Assembly: GCA_964035545.1 (NCBI GenBank)
Contig: OZ037766.1
Span: 18,751,581-18,815,580, forward strand
Length of the DNA stretch: 64,000 bases
Origin: Bugula neritina
Taxonomy: Eukaryota > Bryozoa > Gymnolaemata > Cheilostomatida > Bugulidae
Reading direction: 5' to 3'
The notes under the pieces are model-generated. The model worked only from the letters and a program-made list of their open reading frames with translations. It did no database searches and was not told the origin of the DNA. Made by a program: the position numbers and the translations under genes. This document shows, piece by piece, positions 53,467 through 64,000 of this stretch (the first letter of the stretch is position 1; every line of letters starts with the position of its first letter).

Positions 53467-53825
53467 TTTCAGTATGTTGTCATATGTTTCGGTATTTTAC
53501 AGGACATTTCTGTATATTACAGTATACGTCAGTGTGTTGCAGTGTATTTCAGTATGCTGCGATATGTTTAAATGTGTTACAGTATATTTCAAAAGTTTAC
53601 CATATATTTCGGTATGTTGCAGTATATTTCAATGTGTTGCACTGCATTTCAATATGTCACAGTATCCTTCATTTTGTTGCAGTATGTTGCAGTATATTTC
53701 AGTAGTTTGCAACATATCTCAGTAGGTTACCATATATTTTGGTATGATGCAGCATATTTCAGTATGTTACAGTGTATTTCAGTATGTTGCGGTGTGTTTC
53801 AATGTGTTACAGTATATTTCAGTAG
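53402..53825 (+). repeat. 1432-bp offset duplication, second (partial) unit
   Basis: This is the partial second copy of the block starting at about 51980. It shares the rare variants TTTCAAAAGTTTACC and TGTCACAGTATCC. It is entered through a slightly different lead-in (TTGAATTATATT against TTGAAGTATATT). Confidence 0.82.
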
Positions 53826-54280
53826 TTACCATATATTTCGGTATGTTGCAGTATATTTCAATGTGGTGCACTGTATTTCAGTATGTCACTGTGTATTTCA
53901 GTATGTTGTAGTATGTTGTAATGTATTTCAGTATGTTGCAGTGTATTTCAGTATGTTGCAGTATGTTGCAGTGTATTTCAGTATGTTACAGTGTATTTCA
54001 GTATGTTGCAGTATTTTGCAGTATATTTCAGTATGCTGCATTATATTTCAGTATGTTGCAGTATATTTCAGTATGTTGCAGTATGTTTTAGTACTTTACA
54101 GTTCATTTCTGTATATTACAGTATACATCAGTATGTTGCAGTGTCCTTCAGTATGTTGCGATGTGTTTCAATGTGTTACAGTATATTTCAGTAGTTACCA
54201 TATATTTCGGTATGTTGCAGTATATTTCAATGTGGTGCACTGTATTTCAATATGTTACTGTGTACTTCAGTATGTTGTAG

Positions 54281-55962
54281 TATGTTGCAGTGTATTTCAG
54301 TATGTTGCAGTGTATTTCAGTATGTTGCAGTATGTTCTAGTATATTTCAGTATGTTACAGTGTATTTCAGTATGTTGCAGTGTATTTTAGTGTGTTACAG
54401 TATATTTCAGTATGTTACAGTATATTTCTTTATATTACACTATATTTCAGTGAGTTGCAGTGTAGTTCAGTGTGCTACAGCATATTTCAGTATGTTGCAG
54501 TGTTTTTCAATTTGTTACAGTACATTTCAGTATATTACCGTAAATTTAAGTATGTTAAAGTTTATTCCAATGTGTTGCAGTGTATTTCAGTATGATACAG
54601 TGTATTTCAGTATGTTGCAGTATTTTGCAATATATTTCAAATGTTACAGTGTATTTCGGTATGTTACAGTATATTTCAGTATGATACAGCGTATTTCAGT
54701 ATGTTTCAGTGTATTTCAGTATGCTTCAATATTTTTAAGTATATTTCAGTATGTTGAAGTATATTTCAGTGGGTTACAGTATATTTCAGTATGATACAGC
54801 GCGTTTCGGTGCGTTACAGTATATTTCAGTATGATACAGCGTATTTCAGTATGTTTCAGCGTATTTCAGTATGCTTCAATATTTTTAAGTATATTTCAGT
54901 ATGTTGAAGTATATTTTAGTATGTTGCAGTGTAATTCAGTATGTTGCAGTATATTTCAGTATGTTGTCGTATGTTTCAGTGTTTTACAGGACATTTCTGT
55001 ATATTACAGTATACTTCAGTGTGTTGCAGTGTATTTGAGTATGCTGCGATATGTTTAAATGTGTTACAGTATATTTCAGTAGTTTACCATATATTTCGGT
55101 ATGTTGCAGTATATTTCAATGTGTTGCACTGCATTTCAATATGTTACAGTATATTTCATTTTGTTGCAGTATGTTGCAGTATATTTTAGTAGTTTGCAAC
55201 ATATCTCAGTAGGTTACCATATATTTTGGTATGATGCAGCATATTTCAGTATGTTACAGTGTATTTCAGTATGTTGCGGTATCTTGCAGTATGTTTGAGT
55301 ATGTAGCAGTATATTTCAGTATGCTGCAGTCCGTTTCAGTATATTACAGTATATTCCAGTATTCTGCAGTATGTTTCAGGGTGTTACAGTATATTTCATT
55401 ATGTTGCAGTATGTTGCAGTATATTTCAGTAGTTTGCAACATATTTTTGTAGGTTACCATATATTTCGGTATGTTGCAGCATATTTCAATCTGTTGCAGT
55501 GTTTTCAGTATGTTGCAGTATATTTCAGTGGGTTATAGTATATTTCAGTATGATACAGTGTAGTTCGGTATGTTGCAAAGGTTTTCAATATGTTGCAGTA
55601 TATTTAAGTATGTTGCAGTATGTTTCAGTGGGTTACAGTATATTTCATTATGTTGCAGTATGTTGCAGTATATTTCAGTAGTTTGCAACATATTTCAGTA
55701 GGTTACCATATATTACGGTATGTTGCAGTATATTTCAATGTGTTGCAGCGTATTTCAATATGTTACAGTGTATTTCAGTATGTTGCAGTATGTTGCAGTG
55801 TATTTCAGTATGTTATGGTGCATTTCAGTATGTTTCATAATTTTTAGGTATATTTCAGTATGTTGAAGTATATTTTAGTATGTTGCAGTGTAATTCACTA
55901 TGTTGTCGTATGTTTTAGTATTTTACAGTAAATTTCTGTATATTGCAGTATACATCAGTGTG
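54281..55962 (+). repeat. HOR-H, copy 1 (1.68-kb block repeated 7290 bp away)
   Basis: From about 54281 to 55962 the sequence recurs at 61571-63252 with a constant offset of 7290. It contains the closest transposon-free paralogue of the HOR-F insertion site (54916-54990), including the rare TATTTGAGTATGCTGCG variant near 55033 that also flanks the element at about 47810. Confidence 0.87.
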
Positions 55963-57341
55963 TTACAGTGTACTTCAGTATGTTGCGGTGTGTTTCAATG
56001 TGTTACAGTATATTTCAGTAGTTTACCATATATTTCGGTATGTTGCAGTATATTTCAATGTGGTGCACTGTATTTCAATATGTTACTGTGTATTTGAGTA
56101 TGTTGTAGTATGTTGCATTGTATTTCAGTATGTTGCAGTGTATTTCAGTATGTTGCAGTATGTTGCAGTGTATTTCAGTATGTTACAGTGTATTTCAGTA
56201 AGTTGCAGTATCTTGCAGTATATTTCAGAATGTTGCAGTATATTTCAGTATGTTGCAGTATGTTGTAGTACTTTACAGTTCATTTCTGTATATTACAGTA
56301 TACATCAGTATGTTGCAGTGTCCTTCAGTATGTTGCGGTGTTTTTCATTGTGTTACAGTATATTTCAGTAGTTTACCATACATTTCGGTATGTTGCAGTA
56401 TATTTCAATGTGGTGCACTGTATTTCAATATGTTACTGTGTACTTCAGTATGTTGTAGTATGTTGCAGTGTATTTCAGTATGTTGCAGTGTATTTCAGTA
56501 TGTTGCAGTATGTTCTAGTATATTTCAGTATGTTACAGTGTATTTCAGTATGTTGCAGTGTATTTCAGTGTGTTACAGTATATTTCAGTATGTTACAGTA
56601 CATTTCTTTATATTACACTATATTTCAGTGAGTTGCAGTGTAGTTCAGTGTGCTACAGCATATTTCAGTATGTTGCAGTGTTTTTCAATTTGTTACACTA
56701 TATTTCAGTATACTACCATATATTTAAGTATGTTAAAGTTTATTCCAATGTGTTGTCGTGTATTTCAGTATGTTACAGTGTATTTCAGTATGTTGCAGTA
56801 TTTTGCAATATATTTCAAATGTTACAGTGTATTTCAGTATGTTGCAGTATATTTCAGTATGATACAATAAGTTTCGGTATGTTGGAGTATATTTCAGTGG
56901 GTTACAGCATATTTCAGTATGATACAGTGCATTTCGGTTCGTTACAGTATATTTCAGTATGATACAGCGTATTTCAGTATGTTTCAGTGTATTTCAGTAT
57001 TCTTCAATATTTTTAAGTATATTTCAGTATGTTGAAGTATATTTTAGTATGTTGCAGTGTAATTCAGTATGTTGCATTATATTTCAGTATGTTGTCATAT
57101 GTTTCGGTATTTTACAGGACATTTCTGTATATTACAGTATACTTCAGTGTGTTGCAGTGTATTTGAGTATGCTGCGATATGTTTAAATGTGTTACAGTAT
57201 ATTTCAGTAGTTTACCATATATTTCGGTATGTTGCAGTATATTTCAATGTGTTGCACTGCATTTCAATATGTTACAGTATATTTCATTTTGTTGCAGTAT
57301 GTTGCAGTATATTTCAGTAGTTTGCAACATATCTCAGTAGG
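55963..57341 (+). repeat. Mosaic satellite stretch
   Basis: Satellite only. The segment from about 56220 to 57000 resembles HOR-F satellite (for example 48600 onward) but keeps TGTTCTAGTATATTTC modules near 56512 that HOR-F lacks there. No gene or unique sequence seen. Confidence 0.8.
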
Positions 57342-58140
57342 TTACCATATATTTCGGTATGTTGCAGTATATTTCAATGTGCTGCAGTGTATTTCAATAT
57401 GTTACAGTGTATTTCGGTATGTTGCAGTATGTTCTAGTATATTTCCGTATGTTACAGTGTATTTCAGTATGTTGCAGTGTATTTCAGTGTGTTACAGTAT
57501 ATTTCAGTATGTTACAGCACATTTCTTTGTATTACACTATATTTCAGTGAGTTGCAGTGTAGTTCAGTGTGCTACAGCATATCTGAGTATGTTGCAGTGT
57601 TTTTCAATTTGTTACAGTATACTTCAGTATATTACCGTATATTTAAGTATGTCAAAGTTTATTCCGATGTGTTGCAGTGTATTTCAGTATGTTTCAGTGT
57701 ATTTCTGTATGTTGCAGTGTTTTGCAATATATTTCAAATGTTACAGTGTATTTCAGTGTGTTGCAGTATATTTCAGCATGATACAATAAGTTTCAGTATG
57801 TTGAAGTATATTTCATTGGGTTACAGTATATTTCAGTATGATACAGTGCATTTCGGTGAGTTACAGTATATTTCAGTATGATACAGCGTATTTCAGTATG
57901 TTTCAGTGTATTTCAGTATACTTCAATATTTTTAGGTATATTTCAGTATGTTGAAGTATATTTTAGTATATTGCAGTGTCATTCAATATGTTACAGTGTA
58001 TTTCAGTATGTTGCAGTATGTTGCAGTGTATTTCAGTATGTTATGGTGTATTTCAGTATGTTTCAAAATTTTTAGGTATACTTCAGTATGTTGAATTATA
58101 TTTTAGTATGTTGCAGTGTAATTCAGTATGTTGCAGTATG
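57342..58140 (+). repeat. Block repeated 4674 bp downstream, second occurrence
   Basis: This is a copy of 52668-53466 with substitutions such as TTTCATTGGG for TTTCAGTGGG near 57812 and GTGAGTTAC for GTGCGTTAC near 57855. It leads directly into HOR-G. Confidence 0.84.
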
Positions 58141-58154
58141 TTGCAGTGTATTTC

Positions 58155-59502
58155 AGTATGTTGCAGTGTATTTCAGTATGTTGCAGTATGTTGCAGTGTA
58201 TTTCAGTATGTTACAGTGTATTTCAGTATGTTGCAGTATTTTGCAGTATATTTCAGTATGCTGCATTATATTTCAGTATGTTGCAGTATATTTCAGTATG
58301 TTGCAGTATGTTTTAGTACTTTACAGTTCATTTCTGTATATTACAGTATACATCAGTATGTTGCAGTGTCCTTCAGTATGTTGCGATGTGTTTCAATGTG
58401 TTACAGTATATTTCAGTAGTTACCATATATTTCGGTATGTTGCAGTATACTTCAATGTGGTGCACTGTATTTCAATATGTTACTGTGTACTTCAGTATGT
58501 TGTAGTATGTTGCAGTGTATTTCAGTATGTTGCAGTGTATTTCAGTATGTTGCAGTATGTTCTAGTATATTTCAGTATGTTACAGTGTATTTCAGTATGT
58601 TGCAGTGTATTTCAGTGTGTTACAGTATATTTCAGTATGTTACAGTATATTTCTTTATATTACACTATATTTCAGTGAGTTGCAGTGTAGTTCAGTGTGC
58701 TACAGCATATTTCAGTATGTTGCAGTGTTTTTCAATTTGTTACAGTACATTTCAGTATATTACCGTAAATTTAAGTATGTTAAAGTTTATTCCGATGTGT
58801 TGCAGTGTATTTCAGTATGATACAGTGTATTTCAGTATGTTGCAGTGTTTTGCAATATATTTCAAATGTTACAGTGTATTTCAGTGTGTTGCAGTATATT
58901 TCAGTATGATACAATAAGTTCCAGTATGTTGAAGTATATTTCAGTGGGTTACAGTATATTTCAGTATGATACAGTGCATTTCGGTGCGTTACAGTATATT
59001 TCAGTATGATACAGCGTATTTCAGTATGTTTCAGTGTATTTAGGTATACTTCAATATTTTTAGGTATATTTCAGTATGTTGAAGTATATTTTAGTATGTT
59101 GCAGTGTCATTCAATATGTTACAGTGTATTTCAGTATGTTGCAGTATGTTGCAGTGTATTTCAGTATGTTATGGTGTATTTCAGTATGTTTCAAAATTTT
59201 TAGGTATACTTCAGTATGTTGAATTATATTTTAGTATGTTGCAGTGTAATTCAGTATGTTGCAGTATATTTCAGTGTGTTGTCGTATGTTTTTGTATTTT
59301 ACAGTACATTTCTGTATATTATAGTATACATCAGTGTGTTGCAGTGTACTTCAGTACGTTGCGGTGTGTTTCAATGTGTTACAGTATATTTCAGTAGTTT
59401 ACCATATATTTCGGTATGTTGCAGTATATTTCAATGTGGTGCACTGTATTTCAGTATGTCACTGTGTATTTCAGTATGTTGTAGTATGTTGTAATGTATT
59501 TC
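58155..59502 (+). repeat. HOR-G, copy 1 (1348-bp higher-order unit)
   Basis: From about 58155 all landmarks recur at +1348, for example TATGCTGCATTATATTTC at 58256 and 59604, TTTCAGTAGTTACC near 58413 and 59761, and TTTCAAATG at 58860 and 60208. A paralogous segment occurs earlier, from about 53990. Few substitutions separate the copies. Confidence 0.89.
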
Positions 59503-60850
59503 AGTATGTTGCAGTGTATTTCAGTATGTTGCAGTATGTTGCAGTGTATTTCAGTATGTTACAGTGTATTTCAGTATGTTGCAGTATTTTGCAGTATATT
59601 TCAGTATGCTGCATTATATTTCAGTATGTTGCAGTATATTTCAGTATGTTGCAGTATGTTTTAGTACTTTACAGTTCATTTCTGTATATTACAGTATACA
59701 TCAGTATGTTGCAGTGTCCTTCAGTATGTTGCGATGTGTTTCAATGTTTTACAGTATATTTCAGTAGTTACCATATATTTCGGTATGTTGCAGTATATTT
59801 CAATGTGGTGCACTGTATTTCAATATGTTACTGTGTACTTCAGTATGTTGTAGTATGTTGCAGTGTATTTCAGTATGTTGCAGTGTATTTCAGTATGTTG
59901 CAGTATGTTCTAGTATATTTCAGTATGTTACAGTGTATTTCAGTATGTTGCAGTGTATTTCAGTGTGTTACAGTATATTTCAGTATGTTACAGTATATTT
60001 CTTTATATTACACTATATTTCAGTGAGTTGCAGTGTAGTTCAGTGTGCTACAGCATATTTCAGTATGTTGCAGTGTTTTTCAATTTGTTACAGTACATTT
60101 CAGTATATTACCGTAAATTTAAGTATGTTAAAGTTTATTCCGATGTGTTGCAGTGTATTTCAGTATGATACAGTGTATTTCAGTATGTTGCAGTGTTTTG
60201 CAATATATTTCAAATGTTACAGTGTATTTCAGTGTGTTGCAGTGGATTTCAGTATGATACAATAAGTTCCAGTATGTTGAAGTATATTTCAGTGGGTTAC
60301 AGTATATTTCAGTATGATACAGTGCATTTCGGTGCGTTACAGTATATTTCAGTATGATACAGCGTATTTCAGTATGTTTCAGTGTATTTAGGTATACTTC
60401 AATATTTTTAGGTATATTTCAGTATGTTGAAGTATATTTTAGTATGTTGCAGTGTCATTCAATATGTTACAGTGTATTTCAGTATGTTGCAGTATGTTGC
60501 AGTGTATTTCAGTATGTTATGGTGTATTTCAGTATGTTTCAAAATTTTTAGGTATACTCCAGTATGTTGAATTATATTTTAGTATGTTGCAGTGTAATTC
60601 AGTATGTTGCAGTATATTTCAGTGTGTTGTCGTATGTTTTAGTATTTTACAGTACATTTCTGTATATTATAGTATACATCAGTGTGTTGCAGTGTACTTC
60701 AGTACGTTGCGGTGTGTTTCAATGTGTTACAGTATATTTCAGTAGTTTACCATATATTTCGGTATGTTGCAGTATATTTCAATGTGGTGCACTGTATTTC
60801 AGTATGTCACTGTGTATTTCAATATGTTGTAGTATGTTGTAATGTATTTC
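59503..60850 (+). repeat. HOR-G, copy 2
   Basis: Second 1348-bp unit. Differences from copy 1 include GTTTTACAG for GTGTTACAG near 59746 and CAGTGGATTTC for CAGTATATTTC near 60240. Confidence 0.89.
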
Positions 60851-61222
60851 AGTATGTTGCAGTGTATTTCAGTATGTTGCAGTATGTTGCAGTGTATTTC
60901 AGTATGTTACAGTGTATTTCAGTATGTTGCAGTATTTTGCAGTATATTTCAGTATGCTGCATTATATTTCAGTATGCTGCAGTATATTTCAGTATGTTGC
61001 AGTATGTTTTAGTACTTTACAGTTCATTTCTGTATATTACAGTATACATCAGTATGTTGCAGTGTCCTTCAGTATGTTGCGATGTGTTTCAATGTGTTAC
61101 AGTATATTTCAGTAGTTACCATATATTTCGGTATGTTGCAGTATATTTCAATGTGGTGCACTGTATTTCAATATGTTACTGTGTACTTCAGTATGTTGTA
61201 GTATGTTGCAGTGTATTTCAGC
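60851..61222 (+). repeat. HOR-G, copy 3, partial
   Basis: The 1348 register continues for about 370 bp to 61222. There TTTCAGTATGTTGCAGTG of copy 2 is replaced by TTTCAGCATGTTGCTGTG and the order changes. Confidence 0.86.
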
Positions 61223-61570
61223 ATGTTGCTGTGTATTTCAGTATGTTTCAGTGTATTTCTGTATGTTGCAGTGTTTTGCAATATATTTCAAATGTTACAG
61301 TGTATTTCAGTGTGTTGCAGTATATTTCAGTATGATACAATAAGTTTCAGTATGTTGAAGTATATTTCAGTGGGTTACAGTATATTTCAGTATGATACAG
61401 TGCATTTCGGTGCGTTACAGTATATTTCAGTATGATACAGCGTATTTCAGTATGTTTCAGTGTATATCAGTATACTTCAATATTTTTAGGTATATTTCAG
61501 TATGTTGAAGTATATTTTAGTATATTGCAGTGTCATTCAATATGTTACAGTGTATTTCAGTATGTTGCAG
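61223..61570 (+). repeat. Short satellite linker between HOR-G and HOR-H copy 2
   Basis: About 350 bp of satellite resembling 57690-58030 (TTTCTGTATGTTGCAGTG, then the TTTCAAATG landmark at about 61280). It joins the partial HOR-G copy to the second HOR-H block. No gene seen. Confidence 0.8.
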
Positions 61571-63252
61571 TATGTTGCAGTGTATTTCAGTATGTTGCAG
61601 TGTATTTCAGTATGTTGCAGTATGTTCTAGTATATTTCAGTATGTTACAGTGTATTTCAGTATGTTGCAGTGTATTTCAGTGTGTTACAGTATATTTCAG
61701 TATGTTACAGTATATTTCTTTATATTACACTATATTTCAGTGAGTTGCAGTGTAGTTCAGTGTGCTACAGCATATTTCAGTATGTTGCAGTGTTTTTCAA
61801 TTTGTTACAGTACATTTCAGTATATTACCGTAAATTTAAGTATGTTAAAGTTTATTCCGATGTGTTGCAGTGTATTTCAGTATGATACAGTGTATTTCAG
61901 TATGTTGCAGTATTTTGCAATATATTTCAAATGTTACAGTGTATTTCGGTATGTTGCAGTATATTTCAGTATGATACAGCGTATTTCAGTATGTTTCAGT
62001 GTATTTCAGTATGCTTCAATATTTTTAAGTATATTTCAGTATGTTGAAGTATATTTCAGTGGGTTACAGTATATTTCAGTATGATACAGCGCGTTTCGGT
62101 GCGTTACAGTATATTTCAGTATGATACAGCGTATTTCAGTATGTTTCAGCGTATTTCAGTATGCTTCAATATTTTTAAGTATATTTCAGTATGTTGAAGT
62201 ATATTTTAGTATGTTGCAGTGTAATTCAGTATGTTGCAGTATATTTCAGTATGTTGTCGTATGTTTCAGTGTTTTACAGGACATTTCTGTATATCACAGT
62301 ATACTTGAGTGTGTTGCAGTGTATTTGAGTATGCTGCGATATGTTTAAATGTGTTACAGTATATTTCAGTAGTTTACCATATATTTCGGTATGTTGCAGT
62401 ATATTTCAATGTGTTGCACTGCATTTCAATATGTTACAGTATATTTCGATTTGTTGCAGTATGTTGCAGTATATTTCAGTAGTTTGCAACATATCTCAGT
62501 AGGTTACCATATATTTCGGTATGATGCAGCATATTTCAGTATGTTACAGTGTATTTCAGTATGTTGCGGTATCTTGCAGTATATTTGAGTATGTAGCAGT
62601 ATATTTCAGTATGCTGCAGTCTGTTTCAGTATATTACAGTATATTTCAGTATTCTGCAGTATGTCTCAGGGTGTTACAGTATATTTCATTATGTTGCAGT
62701 ATGTTGCAGTATATTTCAGTAGTTTGCAACATATTTCTGTAGGTTACCATATATTTCGGTATGTTGCAGCATATTTCAATCTGTTGCAGTGTTTTCAGTA
62801 TGTTGCAGTATATTTCAGTGGGTTATAGTATATTTCAGTATGATACAGCGTAGTTCAGTATGTTGCAAAGGTTTTCAATATGTTGCAGTATATTTAAGTA
62901 TGTTGCAGTATGTTTCAGTGGGTTACAGTATATTTCATTATGTTGCAGTATGTTGCAGTATATTTCAGTAGTTTGCAACATATTTCAGTAGGATACCATA
63001 TATTACGGTATGTTGCAGTATATTTCAATGTGTTGCAGCGTATTTCAATATGTTACAGTGTTTTTCAGTATGTTGCAGTATGTTGCAGTGTATTTCAGTA
63101 TGTTATGGTGCATTTCAGTATGTTTCAAAATTTTTAGGTATATTTCAGTATGTTGAAGTATATTTTAGTATGTTGCAGTGTAATTCAGTATGTTGTCGTA
63201 TGTTTTAGTATTTTACAGTAAATTTCTGTATATTGCAGTATACATCAGTGTG
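61571..63252 (+). repeat. HOR-H, copy 2
   Basis: Second occurrence of the 1.68-kb block, 7290 bp from the first. It has the transposon-free site near 62206-62280 and substitutions such as TATATCACAG for TATATTACAG near 62292 and TTTCGATTTG for TTTCATTTTG near 62446. Confidence 0.87.
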
Positions 63253-64000
63253 TTGCAGTGTATTTGAGTATGCTGCGATATGTTCAAATGTGTTACAGTA
63301 TATTTCAGTAGTTTACCATATATTTCGGTATGTTGCAGTATATTTCAATGTGTTGCACTGCATTTCAATATGTTACAGTATATTTCATTTTGTTGCAGTA
63401 TGTTGCAGTATATTTCAGTAGTTTGCAACATATCTCAGTAGGTTACCATATATTTCGGTATGTTGCAGTATATTTCAATGTGCTGCAGTGTATTTCAATA
63501 TGTTGCAGTGTATTTCAGTGTGTTACAGTATATTTCAGTATGTTACAGCACATTTCTTTGTATTACACTATATTTCAGTGAGTTGCAGTGTAGTTCAGTG
63601 TGCTACAGCATATCTGAGTATGTTGCAGTGTTTTTCAATTTGTTACAGTATATTTCAGTATATTACCGTATATTTAAGTATGTCAAAGTTTATTCCGATG
63701 TGTTGCGGTGTATTTCAGTATGTTTCAGTGTATTTCTGTATGTTGCAGTGTTTTGCAATATATTTCAAATGTTACAGTGTATTTCAGTGTGTTGCAGTAT
63801 ATTTCAGTATGATACAATAAGTTTCAGTATGTTGAAGTATATTTCATTGGGTTACAGTATATTTCAGTATGATACAGTGCATTTCGGTGCGTTACAGTAT
63901 ATTTCAGTATGATACAGCGTATTTCAGTATGTTTCAGTGTATTTCAGTATACTTCAATATTTTTAGGTATATTTCAGTATGTTGAAGTATATTTTAGTAT
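63253..64000 (+). repeat. Terminal satellite stretch, cut by the window end
   Basis: Satellite only. The part from about 63262 follows 57161 onward and then, after losing the segment between two GTATTTCA monomers near 63500, the block at 57480-57980. The last landmark is TTTCAAATG at about 63762. It ends inside a monomer. Confidence 0.82.

Larger units (their letters stand above)
50368..64000 (+). repeat. 10/20-bp satellite array, right part, open at the window end
   Basis: The satellite continues in the same orientation from the right end of the second element to the last base of the window, which lies inside a TATTTTAGTAT monomer. The array therefore extends beyond the window. Monomer types and landmark variants are the same as on the left. 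No unique sequence, gene or RNA gene was recognised. Confidence 0.96.

Noticed and set aside
1-64000. Hundreds of + strand open reading frames of 60-298 codons with Cys/Val/Ser/Phe/Tyr-rich repeats
   Set aside because: They overlap in all three frames and encode the same 20-residue pattern in each, because the repeat has no + strand stops and a length not divisible by three. Starts are just the ATG in CAGTATGTTG. No unique domain, no codon-position signal and no gene-like context. They are satellite by-products.
1-64000. CRISPR array
   Set aside because: There are no unique spacers between constant repeats; the units are contiguous 10/20-bp monomers, and no cas-like genes are present.
1-64000. 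Telomeric repeat or known centromeric satellite with a CENP-B box
   Set aside because: The 10-bp unit is not a TTAGGG-type or related telomere repeat. I found no CENP-B-box-like sequence (TTCG followed by CGGGA at the right spacing). A centromeric role remains possible but is unsupported by sequence alone.

Overview
The whole window is repetitive, gene-free eukaryotic DNA: a very long head-to-tail satellite array built on a 10-bp monomer. Two monomer types usually alternate, giving a 20-bp dimer close to TATTTCAGTATGTTGCAGTG on the + strand. I see no credible protein-coding gene, rRNA, tRNA or CRISPR array. The scale of the satellite, its higher-order structure and a MITE-like DNA transposon inside it point to a eukaryotic heterochromatic block (centromeric, pericentromeric, subtelomeric or similar). 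I cannot name the species. The array runs off both ends of the window.

Above the 10/20-bp level, characteristic variant monomers and 1-3 bp indels mark higher-order repeats (HORs) of very different lengths. In order these are: HOR-A, 3382 bp, about 2.3 copies (1-7690); a diverged stretch (7691-10710); an HOR-A derivative carrying an internal 1597-bp tandem duplication (10711-15320); a mosaic stretch (15321-17429); HOR-C, 4287 bp, about 2.5 copies (17430-28120); HOR-D, 2562 bp, two copies with no difference seen (27511-32664, sharing its first part with HOR-C); HOR-E, 3029 bp, two adjacent copies plus a displaced third (32651-38708 and 42234-44888) with a mosaic between; HOR-F, 2635 bp, nearly two copies (46826-51948); a mosaic with 1432-bp, 4674-bp and 7290-bp offset duplications (51949-64000); and within it HOR-G, 1348 bp, about 2.3 copies (58155-61222).

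The only non-satellite DNA is a 760-bp element at 46973-47732, present again without visible difference at 49608-50367. It has perfect 21-bp terminal inverted repeats, no transposase, an internal diverged 180-bp duplication, and its position can be compared with uninterrupted paralogous satellite elsewhere in the window. It looks like a non-autonomous DNA transposon that inserted once and was then copied with its flanking satellite as part of HOR-F.

The + strand is open in all three frames over long stretches because the consensus has no stop trinucleotide in any frame. The - strand carries a TGA in each dimer (from TTTCAGTA). The many long + strand frames, which translate as a Cys/Val/Ser/Tyr/Phe-rich 20-residue repeat, are therefore a by-product of the repeat and are not annotated as genes. 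The most interesting signals are the layered HOR history, the co-amplified transposon, a unique 28-bp perfect palindrome (a micro-inversion) inside HOR-C, and the strict 10-bp phasing, which is close to one helical turn.
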